This document shows positions 18,469 through 26,122 of a stretch of DNA of 64,000 nucleotides, in pieces. The notes below the pieces were generated by a model. It searched no databases. It was not told where the DNA came from and saw nothing but the letters and a program-made list of their open reading frames with translations. Position numbers and translations under genes: made by a program. Where the stretch lies: contig NZ_JAADJU010000014.1 in the NCBI RefSeq assembly GCF_012933545.1, positions 1-64,000 on the forward strand, read 5' to 3'. Position 1 is the first letter of the stretch, and every line of letters starts with the position of its first letter. The DNA is from Rouxiella aceris (lineage in GTDB: Bacteria > Pseudomonadota > Gammaproteobacteria > Enterobacterales > Enterobacteriaceae).

Positions 18469-19028
18469 AACTGCCACGCTATCTGCAAATTTCCCTGCTG
18501 ATCACCGTATTGCTGGTGCTCTACACCTTGGTTGCCGATAACGAGGCGGTTTCGCCGCCTTTGTCGGTAATTAATCCGCTAAGTCAGACCGCTCAAACCA
18601 GGAGCGCCGACCTGTACCGCCGTCAGCCGGTGTCGGAAAACAAGTCTGATGACTTTGTCGATCTTTTCCCCTCGGCAATTAAGCCTGTCGCGCGGGAGGA
18701 AAGTAAAGAAGCGCCGATCGCCGAAGAACCCTCTCTGCATCAGGAGCCTGAGATTATGGCACCACCGCTGCCATTTCAATTGGTGGGAGCCTGGTGGAGC
18801 AATCATCAGCGAACGCTGATGCTACAGGCGAACGACCAGCAGTGGATTATCTGTCGCAGTTGCCGCGCATCAACGCGGGTGTGGACGGGGATGAAACTGA
18901 CGGCTGACTGGCAGTTGAAAAGCGTCTCGGCCGACAGCCTGACCTTTATTTGGTTACCCCAGATGCAAGAGCTGCATCTGGCCCTTGGTGATATGAAATC
19001 TGAACCTAAGTTTAATTATGACAAATAA
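18465..19028 (+). CDS. Membrane-anchored periplasmic protein, PilP/GspC-like secretin connector
   Basis: The 187-residue protein has a membrane helix at about residues 8-24 (ISLLITVLLVLYTLV), a Pro/Glu-rich linker (about 65-100) and a C-terminal beta-rich domain starting PPLPFQLVGAWW that resembles the homology region of PilP/GspC, which contacts the secretin N0 domain. A CRSC pair inside that domain may form a disulfide. It overlaps the secretin gene by 11 bases. The role is inferred from architecture and position. Confidence 0.6.
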   Translation: MKLPRYLQISLLITVLLVLYTLVADNEAVSPPLSVINPLSQTAQTRSADLYRRQPVSENKSDDFVDLFPSAIKPVAREESKEAPIAEEPSLHQEPEIMAPPLPFQLVGAWWSNHQRTLMLQANDQQWIICRSCRASTRVWTGMKLTADWQLKSVSADSLTFIWLPQMQELHLALGDMKSEPKFNYDK

Positions 19029-20898
19029 GAAACCCCTCGCCCTCGCCATCTCTCTGTTATTACTGGCAGGATGTAGTACAACCAAAGTCCCCGATAGCCC
19101 GATGGCAGCAAAAGAGACGCCCCAGCAGGCGTTGGTTAACTCTCTGGAAAAGCTGGCCGCGCAGCGGGCAACGGATCCCGATAATATCGAGTTGAAAAGC
19201 CGGGAGCAGATAGAGGCCTCACAGTTGGTGAATATCTACCTGCTGCAGGCTGAGCAGGCATTGAAAGAAAACCGCTATGTTGATGCTGCCGACCTTTGGC
19301 GCAAAGTATTGAACTATCAGCCGGGTAACAGTCGTGCCATGCAGGGGTTGCGACGCATCAGTACCTATCGGGCACTGAACGCGACTTATACCCAGGCGGT
19401 CAATCTGGCTTTGCAGAACCCTGAACAAGCGCTGCAAAAGATCCAGCTGGTATTGGAAGAAGAGCCCAACTGGCCGCAGGCCAAGGCATTGCGCGATCAT
19501 CTGCTGCGCAAACTTTCTGCCAGCAATCTGCCCTATGACAGGATGAATGCCGAGCTCAAGAAAACTATTTCGCTGAATTTCCGCTCGCACAATATTATTG
19601 ATATTTTTAATACTATTTCGCAGATGACTGGCGTGAATATTATTTATGATAACGATGTATCGACCAGCGCCAAAGCCAGCATTGTCGCCAGTAACACCAC
19701 GGCGGAAGATGCCATCAATTTGCTGCTGCTTTCAAATCAATTAAGAAAGAAAATCCTCAATGGCAACACGTTATTGATTTATCCTGCCAGCCAGTCAAAA
19801 GATAAAATTTATCGCGAAATAGAAGTGAAAACCTTTTTCCTTGGTTATGCCAAAGCGAAAGAGGTCAATGTTGCCTTGCGTAATATGCTGAAGATAAAAG
19901 ATATCCATGTGGATGAGCGTACCAATACCATTACTATTCGCGCCCCAAGCGAAACAGTCAGTATGGCTGAACGCTTGCTGGTGACATTGGACCGCCCAGA
20001 GGCTGAAGTCACCCTGGAGGTCCAGGTGCTGGAGATCTCCAGTAAGGACTCCTTTAATCTGGGGATTAAATATCCCGAGGCCATCGGAGTGCAAACAAAT
20101 CCGACGACAACGGGTGAGGAGGGCAAAAGTAGCACAACGGTAAATAATATCCCGCTAAGTGGACTCAGTAAAAATAATATCAGCCTGTTACTTGGCGACG
20201 GCATTAAAGTCAATGTCAGCCAGCTGATATCTAAATCCAAGGTATTGGCTAATCCGCGCATTCGTGTGAAAAATGGCAAAAAGGCCGAGATCGAAATTGG
20301 TGAAGAAATTCCCATTAAAACGGCGGTTGTTTCAAGTGAATTTAAATCAGATAAAGTTGAATATAAAAATGTTGGTTTAAAGCTGCAAGTGATGCCTGAT
20401 ATTAGTCTTGATGGCAGTATTACCATGGATGTGAACTTCGAGTTAAGTAATTTAGGTATTAAGGAAGATGGCAATTATCGCACCAGTAAGCGTGCCGCCA
20501 AGACGGTGATGAGCAGTGAAAACGGGCAGACACAAATCCTGGCTGGCTTGATAAAGCAGGATCAACAGGAGAGTGAGGGCGGCATCCCCTGGTTAAATAA
20601 AATTCCGGTGCTGGGGTATTTGTTTGGCAGTAAAGGCCATGAAAAGCAGCGGACCGAGGTCGTGCTGCTGATCACCCCACATCTGGAACGCAATCTGGAT
20701 TTACCGGGTGGTCACGTCAGTTCCATTCCATTAGGGACGGAAGATATGCCGGGTGAGCAAAACACTATTTTGCATTCAGAAGGCAAAATAAAACTCAATG
20801 CCGAAAACTTTAGCTTACCTGAATTGGCTCCGCCCGCGCAGTTGCCGGCCTTATTGGCCGATCCGATGATTAGCGCCAATGAAGTGGCCCGGCAATGA
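19018..20898 (+). CDS. gspD: Lipoprotein secretin with TPR-like N-terminal region (GspD/PilQ/MshL-like)
   Basis: The 626-residue outer-membrane channel protein has a lipoprotein signal with lipobox LLAGCS (cysteine at residue 19), then helical repeat segments (about 70-170, AEQALKENRYVDAADLWRK and NPEQALQKIQLVLEE) resembling TPRs. N0/N1 domains follow (SLNFRSHNIIDIFNTIS; ERTNTITIRAP) and then the secretin core (VLANPRIRVKNGKKAEIEIGEEIP; GGIPWLNKIPVLGYLFGS; RTEVVLLITPHL). A self-lipidated secretin with helical repeats is unlike GspD of classical enterobacterial T2SS and closer to MSHA-type or T4P-derived systems. No separate pilotin gene is seen. Confidence 0.87.
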   Translation: MTNKKPLALAISLLLLAGCSTTKVPDSPMAAKETPQQALVNSLEKLAAQRATDPDNIELKSREQIEASQLVNIYLLQAEQALKENRYVDAADLWRKVLNYQPGNSRAMQGLRRISTYRALNATYTQAVNLALQNPEQALQKIQLVLEEEPNWPQAKALRDHLLRKLSASNLPYDRMNAELKKTISLNFRSHNIIDIFNTISQMTGVNIIYDNDVSTSAKASIVASNTTAEDAINLLLLSNQLRKKILNGNTLLIYPASQSKDKIYREIEVKTFFLGYAKAKEVNVALRNMLKIKDIHVDERTNTITIRAPSETVSMAERLLVTLDRPEAEVTLEVQVLEISSKDSFNLGIKYPEAIGVQTNPTTTGEEGKSSTTVNNIPLSGLSKNNISLLLGDGIKVNVSQLISKSKVLANPRIRVKNGKKAEIEIGEEIPIKTAVVSSEFKSDKVEYKNVGLKLQVMPDISLDGSITMDVNFELSNLGIKEDGNYRTSKRAAKTVMSSENGQTQILAGLIKQDQQESEGGIPWLNKIPVLGYLFGSKGHEKQRTEVVLLITPHLERNLDLPGGHVSSIPLGTEDMPGEQNTILHSEGKIKLNAENFSLPELAPPAQLPALLADPMISANEVARQ

Positions 20899-21377
20899 GT
20901 GGCGCGCAAAAGGGCTTTACGCTGATTGAAATGATGGTGACCCTGGCCTTGCTGGCAACGCTGGCGGCAGCGGCATTGCCGACAGTGGAGAAGTATAGCC
21001 AGCGTAAAAAAGAACAGGAGTTGCAACTGGCGCTGCGGCAGATCCGCACGGCGATTGATCGCTACTACCAGGTGGCACAAGAAGGTCGTTTGGGCAGTGA
21101 AAAAGCCATCGATGACTCGGGTTATCCCAAGGAGCTGAGCCTGCTGGAGAAAGGTGTGGTGGATGTCACTTCGCCGCACGGGGCGAAAATCTATTTTTTG
21201 CGGCGCATTCCCCGCGACCCTATGTGTGACTGTGAGGGACGTAGCAACGAAGAGACCTGGCGAATACGCAGTTCGAAAAGTGAACCCGGAAATTATGATC
21301 GTGGCAAAGATGTTTATGATGTTGCTTCCGGCAGCACTCAGACAGGGTTGAACGGAGTACCTTATGCGCAATGGTGA
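20895..21377 (+). CDS. Pseudopilin (GspG/PilE-like), second of the locus
   Basis: The 160-residue preprotein has leader MSGAQKG and mature start FTLIEMMVTLALLATLAAAALPTV, with Glu at +5 and a prepilin peptidase site. The globular part contains RRIPRDPMCDCEG, DVYDVASGS and ends PYAQW; DP-x-x, W and a terminal YxxW are shared with a family of T4P-like pseudopilins. The two nearby cysteines of DPMCDC are unusual. It overlaps the secretin by 4 bases and the next gene by 14. Confidence 0.85.
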   Translation: MSGAQKGFTLIEMMVTLALLATLAAAALPTVEKYSQRKKEQELQLALRQIRTAIDRYYQVAQEGRLGSEKAIDDSGYPKELSLLEKGVVDVTSPHGAKIYFLRRIPRDPMCDCEGRSNEETWRIRSSKSEPGNYDRGKDVYDVASGSTQTGLNGVPYAQW

Positions 21378-21732
21378 AAAAGGATTTACGCTGATTGAAT
21401 TATTGGTGGTAATGGCAATTATCGCCGTATTGATGTCCGTGGCTGTGCCCAAATATTTTCAGCAGACGACCAGAGCCAGGGAGGTGGTGTTAAAACACAA
21501 TCTTAATGTACTGCGTATCAGTCTGGATGACTATTTAAGGGATACCGGCAAATATCCCGAGTCGTTGAATGACCTGGTTGAAGAAAACTATCTGCGGCAG
21601 TTACCCCTTGATCCTACCACAGACAAACGCGATGGCTGGGTGGTCAAGGAGGATGATGAGGGCAGGATCATTGATGTCCACAGCGGCTCTCCGTTGCAAT
21701 CGTCAGAAGGAAGCGAGTATGCGCAGTGGTAA
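21364..21732 (+). CDS. Pseudopilin (GspG/PilE-like), third of the locus
   Basis: The 122-residue preprotein has leader MRNGEKG and mature start FTLIELLVVMAIIAVLMSVAVPKYF with Glu at +5. The C-terminal domain has RQLPLDPTTDKRDGWVV, DVHSGS and the terminus EYAQW, the same pattern as the preceding gene but without cysteines. It probably arose by duplication. The start codon lies inside the last codons of the previous gene and its own end contains the next start. Confidence 0.85.
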   Translation: MRNGEKGFTLIELLVVMAIIAVLMSVAVPKYFQQTTRAREVVLKHNLNVLRISLDDYLRDTGKYPESLNDLVEENYLRQLPLDPTTDKRDGWVVKEDDEGRIIDVHSGSPLQSSEGSEYAQW

Positions 21733-22249
21733 CCCGCAGGCGGGTTTTAGTTATCTGCTATTGCTCACCTGGTTAACTATTATGGCCATTATGCTGCTTA
21801 AGAGTCAGGATCATCTGGCAACAGAACTCCGTCAACAGCAGGAAGAGCAGCTGTTATTTGTAGGCGATCAAATTCGTAATGCAATTAAAAGTTATCGTGG
21901 TGACGCGGGCAATACCGACGGAAAACCCAACGACGAGATAAGGAATAAGGACAGTTGTTTCCCGGTTAATTTTGAACAATTGATTTTTGATAAAAGAAAT
22001 CTTAAATCCAGGTTTCATCTGCGCAGGCTGTATCTTGATCCCTTTACCCAGAAGGCGAATTGGGTAAAAATTTTTGATAGTCAAGGTCGCTGGATTGGGG
22101 TGCATACCTCCCATAAGGGACAGCCACTGAAGAAAATCGGTTTTTCTGAGGATTATAAGAACTTTGAGAAGGCAAAGTCTTATCAGGACTGGGCGTTTAA
22201 GGTTAACGAAGATATTTCTGCACCTTTGCCAGAAAAATGTCAAAAATAA
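21719..22249 (+). CDS. Atypical pseudopilin lacking Glu+5 (GspK-like tip candidate)
   Basis: The 176-residue protein begins MRSGNPQAG followed by FSYLLLLTWLTIMAIMLL. The leader and Gly-Phe cleavage site are kept, but position +5 is Leu instead of Glu. Loss of Glu+5 is a known feature of GspK, the pseudopilin at the tip. Two cysteines (DSCFPVNF and PEKCQK) could form a disulfide. It has the LYLDPFTQKANW element seen in the other two pseudopilins. The start at 21719 overlaps the previous stop by 14 bases; a longer frame from 21569 is not credible. This is the last gene of the operon. Confidence 0.78.
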   Translation: MRSGNPQAGFSYLLLLTWLTIMAIMLLKSQDHLATELRQQQEEQLLFVGDQIRNAIKSYRGDAGNTDGKPNDEIRNKDSCFPVNFEQLIFDKRNLKSRFHLRRLYLDPFTQKANWVKIFDSQGRWIGVHTSHKGQPLKKIGFSEDYKNFEKAKSYQDWAFKVNEDISAPLPEKCQK

Positions 22250-22256
22250 ATTATTA

Positions 22257-22282
22257 ATAAGAAAAAGTAAGAGTTTTCTTAT
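22257..22282 (+). terminator. Weak AT-rich hairpin after the secretion operon
   Basis: ATAAGAAAA and TTTTCTTAT form a 9-bp stem around an 8-base loop, 7 bases after the last pseudopilin. It has a single GC pair per arm, so it may be a weak terminator only. The following 256 bases to the regulator are strongly AT-rich and hold no gene. Confidence 0.35.
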
Positions 22283-22538
22283 GTGGGTGATCGCGCTATA
22301 TACCTTTATAATAACAGCGAATAAATAGCATTATTTTTTATTATATTCATCATATTATAATTAATATTAAATAACCCAGCTTGCGGATTAAATTATATAA
22401 ATCTACAGGATGTTAATTTTATTTTTCAGCTTCTTAATGATGGTCATTCCAGACTGTCACGCATGTGGTACGGCTATTTATAATGATTCAGGTTTTTTTT
22501 GCGGTTTATTTACAATATAAACACATTAGGGATTTAGT

Positions 22539-23228
22539 ATGAGTGTAAACATTGTAATTGCTGATGAGTTAAGACTTGTCCGGAAGGGAGTCATTTCCCT
22601 TATCAACAGTATGCATTATGGTGAACAGCTGGGGAACGATCCCGCGGGAAGATTTAATATTGTTGCTGACACCGCCACCCCCAACGAGCTGGTCAATATT
22701 CTTTCCAGTCATGAGGTAGACTTACTCATTTTGGGGTATTCTCTTAGTACCAAAGAAAACAGTAATCCTATCTCTTCTCTTGACGGTTATGCGCTGATCA
22801 AGTGGCTGACTAAAAAGTACCCTACTCTCAAAATTATTGTCATCTCGCCTTATAAGCATCCCAGCCTGATGCGCAAGGTTCTGGAAATGGGGGCGACGGG
22901 TTATATCAGCATGGATATCTGCGAGAAGACGCTGGAGCGCGTTATTATCTCGGTGTTGAATAATGAGGTTTATGTTGAAAAAGGGATGATGAAGTCGCTT
23001 TTCCAGGGCGGAGATCGTTCTGGGCGAGAGGTTTCCCTCAAAGAGATGGAAGTGTTGCGGCTGCTATGCAAGGGACTGAATTTGACCAGTATCGCCAACA
23101 GAATGAACCTCAGTATTAAAACGGTCAGCGCCCATAAGCTTAGAGCGATGAATAAACTGGAGGTTGAGTCCGACTGCCAGCTTTATTGCCTGTTGACCGA
23201 GACCAAGCTGTTTAACGTCTCTTTTTAA
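22539..23228 (+). CDS. RcsB-like LuxR-family regulator with degenerate receiver
   Basis: The 229-residue protein aligns along its length with RcsB: an N-terminal receiver and a C-terminal LuxR-type helix-turn-helix (SLKEMEVLRLLCKGLNLTSIANRMNLSIKTVSAHK, about residues 166-200). The acidic pair IADE is kept, but the residue matching the phosphoacceptor Asp is Gly66 (in LLILGYSLS), and the conserved lysine of the receiver is also lost. It therefore cannot be activated by ordinary Asp phosphorylation. No sensor kinase is nearby. The gene follows the secretion locus in the same direction, after 289 AT-rich bases, so it may regulate it, alone or with RcsB. Confidence 0.85.
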   Translation: MSVNIVIADELRLVRKGVISLINSMHYGEQLGNDPAGRFNIVADTATPNELVNILSSHEVDLLILGYSLSTKENSNPISSLDGYALIKWLTKKYPTLKIIVISPYKHPSLMRKVLEMGATGYISMDICEKTLERVIISVLNNEVYVEKGMMKSLFQGGDRSGREVSLKEMEVLRLLCKGLNLTSIANRMNLSIKTVSAHKLRAMNKLEVESDCQLYCLLTETKLFNVSF

Positions 23229-23447
23229 GCGACACGCCTGTCCTGTTTGAAACCGCACCTGTTGCGGGGGCATCCTGCGGCCTGTTGTTCGCTGTCAGCC
23301 TGCTGCAATAGCCATGACTTTGGGTATAATATATCCTTCGCCTTTCAGGTTGTGGCGTTGTTGACTGTCTTTGCTTATCCCGGCCACTTGTTAGTGCTTG
23401 CGGATCCTGTCTTCGCCTGGGCGCATCTTGCCATCCATTGGATACAG

Positions 23448-23615
23448 ATGAATATCATTGTATTGGTTATTGGCACATTTTTTGTGTGTTCGATATTTTG
23501 TTTATTATGTAGACTCATGCGCCTGTCGCGACAGCGGTCACGGCTGCGTAAAGCCAGCCTTTCGAGGCCGTTCAGACAACCTCTTCCCGCACGACGGTCA
23601 GTACGGCGTCGCTAA
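23448..23615 (+). CDS. Possible small membrane protein (uncertain)
   Basis: A 55-residue frame starts MNIIVLVIGTFFVCSIFCLLC, one clear membrane helix with four cysteines counting the last, and continues as a very arginine-rich tail (many Arg/Ser). The frame is open further upstream to a TTG at 23247, adding another hydrophobic stretch. No good ribosome-binding site is visible and no family is recognised. It fills the 416-base gap between the regulator and hemN; nothing else is recognised there. Confidence 0.25.
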   Translation: MNIIVLVIGTFFVCSIFCLLCRLMRLSRQRSRLRKASLSRPFRQPLPARRSVRRR

Positions 23616-23644
23616 CGTGATGTTCAAGATACGAGAGAGTAAGC

Positions 23645-25018
23645 ATGTCAGCACCACAAATCGAATGGGATCTGGATCTGATTCAGAAATATAATTATTC
23701 AGGTCCCCGCTACACTTCCTACCCCACGGCGTTGGAGTTCAGCCCTGATTATGGCAATGACGCGTTTGAACAGGCGAGCACGCGTTATCCCGAGCGCCAC
23801 CTTTCCCTTTACGTCCATATCCCGTTTTGCCATAAACTTTGTTACTTCTGTGGCTGCAACAAACTGGTAACCCGGCAACAGCATAAAGCGGAAGAGTATC
23901 TTGATGTGCTGGCCAAAGAGATTGCCCGGCGTGCGCCCCTGTTTAAACACCGCAAAGTCAGCCAATTGCATTGGGGTGGCGGAACACCAACCTATTTGAA
24001 TACCGCGCAAATCAGTCGCCTGGTGGCCTTGCTGCGTCAGCATTTTGATTTCTTGCCAGATGCGGAAATGTCGCTGGAAATCGATCCCCGTGAGATCGAA
24101 CTGGATGTGCTGGATCATTTACGCCGCGAAGGTTTTAATCGCCTGAGTATGGGTGTTCAGGATTTTAATAAAGAAGTGCAGCGGCTGGTGAACCGCGTTC
24201 AGGACGAGGATTTTATCTTTGCCTTGATCGCCCGCGCCAAGGCCCTGGGTTTCAGTTCTACCAATATTGACCTGATCTACGGCTTGCCAAAGCAAACGCC
24301 AGAGAGCTTTGCTCTCACTTTGCAACGGGTTGCGCAGCTCAATCCCGATCGCCTGAGCGTGTTTAACTATGCACATATGCCGGCGCTGTTCGCCGCGCAG
24401 CGTAAAATCAAAGACGCCGATTTACCCGCTGCCGAAGACAAGCTGAAAATATTGCAGCAAACCATCGCCTCGCTCACCGCGGCCGGTTACCAGTTTATTG
24501 GTATGGATCATTTTGCCCGTCCGACGGATGAGCTGGCCATTGCCCAGCAAAATGGCGAGCTGCACCGTAATTTTCAGGGTTACACCACGCAGGGAGACAG
24601 CGATCTGTTGGGGCTTGGCGTCTCGGCAATTAGCATGATCGGTGATACTTATGCGCAGAATGAGAAGGACCTGAAAACCTATTATGCGCAGGTTGAAGCA
24701 CAAGGTCATGCGCTATGGCGTGGTCTGGCGATGAGCGATGATGACTGTCTGCGCCGTGATGTGATCAAATCGCTGATCTGCCATTTTGAATTGGATTTCG
24801 CGGTGATTGAACGGCGACACGGGATAGTGTTTGCCGACTATTTTGCCCCCGACCTGCTGCTGCTGGCACCGTTGGTGCAAGATGGATTACTGGAGATCGG
24901 CGCGCACAACATTAAAGTCACCGCCAGAGGGCGTTTGCTGATCCGCAATATCTGCATGTGCTTTGATATCTATTTACGTCGCCAGGTTCGTCAGCAGCAG
25001 TTTTCACGGGTAATTTGA
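23645..25018 (+). CDS. hemN: Oxygen-independent coproporphyrinogen III oxidase HemN
   Basis: HemN is a radical SAM enzyme that decarboxylates coproporphyrinogen III to protoporphyrinogen IX in haem synthesis under anaerobic conditions. The 457-residue protein (E. coli 457) has the 4Fe-4S/SAM motif CHKLCYFCGC (about residues 62-71), the SAM-binding GGGTPTY and the GLPKQTPESF region. A GAGAG ribosome-binding site precedes the ATG. In E. coli hemN is next to yihI; here some 14 kb of accessory DNA is inserted between them. Confidence 0.96.
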   Translation: MSAPQIEWDLDLIQKYNYSGPRYTSYPTALEFSPDYGNDAFEQASTRYPERHLSLYVHIPFCHKLCYFCGCNKLVTRQQHKAEEYLDVLAKEIARRAPLFKHRKVSQLHWGGGTPTYLNTAQISRLVALLRQHFDFLPDAEMSLEIDPREIELDVLDHLRREGFNRLSMGVQDFNKEVQRLVNRVQDEDFIFALIARAKALGFSSTNIDLIYGLPKQTPESFALTLQRVAQLNPDRLSVFNYAHMPALFAAQRKIKDADLPAAEDKLKILQQTIASLTAAGYQFIGMDHFARPTDELAIAQQNGELHRNFQGYTTQGDSDLLGLGVSAISMIGDTYAQNEKDLKTYYAQVEAQGHALWRGLAMSDDDCLRRDVIKSLICHFELDFAVIERRHGIVFADYFAPDLLLLAPLVQDGLLEIGAHNIKVTARGRLLIRNICMCFDIYLRRQVRQQQFSRVI

Positions 25019-25047
25019 GTAAAACAGCAGACAACGGGCAAAGACTG

Positions 25048-25130
25048 TTTTTAGGGATAGTACACCGTTGGGGTCGTAGCGGGCAGGCCCGCCGGCGCCC
25101 CCCGTGTGTACTATCCCGGCTATTTCGATC
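25048..25130. repeat. Dispersed structured intergenic repeat, copy 1
   Basis: This 83-base element is about 85% identical to one at 63151-63235. It has 12-bp perfect terminal arms (GGGATAGTACAC at 25054-25065 and GTGTACTATCCC at 25106-25117) and an inner hairpin CGGGC-AG-GCCCG, so the single strand can fold into a branched structure. Both copies lie between the 3' ends of convergent genes, here hemN and the terC-like gene. It does not match ERIC, REP/BIME or other families I can recall by sequence. Confidence 0.75.
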
Positions 25131-25159
25131 GCCAAGACAAGGTTGTTCGCTATGCAAGC

Positions 25160-25852
25160 CTAGGAGTGACGGCTTTTTTCGCCTGGAGCCCCTTTTTTAA
25201 GCCCGACCGCCACCACCAATGCCGCCCCGATTACCCCTGCGAAAATAGATAGCGTGTCGGGGGAAGAGGGGAGCCGCCGGGCGATAGCCGGGTCGGTAAC
25301 CAACATAGTGCCCGCTATCCAGCCAATCAAGGCACCGCCGAGCATAATAACCATCGGGAAACGATTGATCAGCGCCAGCACCAGCTTGCTGCCGGCGATA
25401 ATAATCGGAATGCTGATCACCACGCCCAGCGCCACCAATAGCACATTTCCCTTGCCCGCAGCGGCCACCGCCAGCACGTTATCCAGCGACATCACCACAT
25501 CGGCAACCACAATAGTTGATGCGGTTTTCCACAGACTGGTGCCAGCATCGATCTGATTTCCCTCGTCTTCCTGATTGGCCACCAGCTTGATACCGATCCA
25601 CAATAGCAACAGTCCGCCTACCAGCTTCAGATAGGGCAGCGTCAGCAGAGTGACGGCAATAATCAGTAAAATCACCCGGGCTACAATGGCCCCCGCCATA
25701 CCGATAACAATGGCTTTATTGCGCTGGTGGCTTGGCAACTTACGGCAGGCAAGGGCGATCACCACCGCATTATCGCCGCCTAACAACAGATCAATTACGA
25801 TAATTTGCAGCAGGATAACCACGTAGTCCCATTGATCAAATAACCCGTTCAT
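25160..25852 (-). CDS. TerC family integral membrane protein (YjbE-like)
   Basis: The 230-residue protein has about seven membrane helices and the TerC hallmark motifs VIDLLLGGDNAVVIAL near residues 20-35 and VMSLDNVLAVAAAG near 125-138, with acidic residues inside membrane segments. Members of the family are tied to manganese or calcium export and to metal loading of exported proteins. I looked upstream (25853-26064) for a yybP-ykoY manganese riboswitch and did not find one. The gene is not at this place in E. coli. Confidence 0.87.
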   Translation of the reverse strand: MNGLFDQWDYVVILLQIIVIDLLLGGDNAVVIALACRKLPSHQRNKAIVIGMAGAIVARVILLIIAVTLLTLPYLKLVGGLLLLWIGIKLVANQEDEGNQIDAGTSLWKTASTIVVADVVMSLDNVLAVAAAGKGNVLLVALGVVISIPIIIAGSKLVLALINRFPMVIMLGGALIGWIAGTMLVTDPAIARRLPSSPDTLSIFAGVIGAALVVAVGLKKGAPGEKSRHS

Positions 25853-26064
25853 AACTCACTCTATATTTTTGAAAAAAGAAAAAACCGCGAATCGAATAGT
25901 GACTGGCAGTGTCGGATCCATGGCCATGCTATGTCGCTAGCTTAGCGGCGAGGCACCGATATATAAACCAATATTCAACGAGAAGTTAATTTCTGACCGA
26001 GATTAGGGGGTAACAGCCTATTTATGATGACCGATTTTGCTGGGGGCGGGGGCTATTGTTTAAA

Positions 26065-26097
26065 ACAAAAAGTCCGGGCCAGTTGGCCAGGACTTTC
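26065..26097 (-). terminator. glnG terminator
   Basis: AAAGTCC-GGGCC-AGTT-GGCCA-GGACTTT forms an imperfect stem with one mismatch. Read on the minus strand it ends GGACTTTTTGTTTT. It lies just after the glnG stop. Confidence 0.7.
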
Positions 26098-26122
26098 AGG
26101 TAAAGCAGACAATGGACTGGCG

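Noticed and set aside
25853-26064. Possible yybP-ykoY manganese riboswitch upstream of the terC-like gene
   Set aside because: I looked for the conserved GGGGAGUAG and related loops on the minus strand and did not find them.
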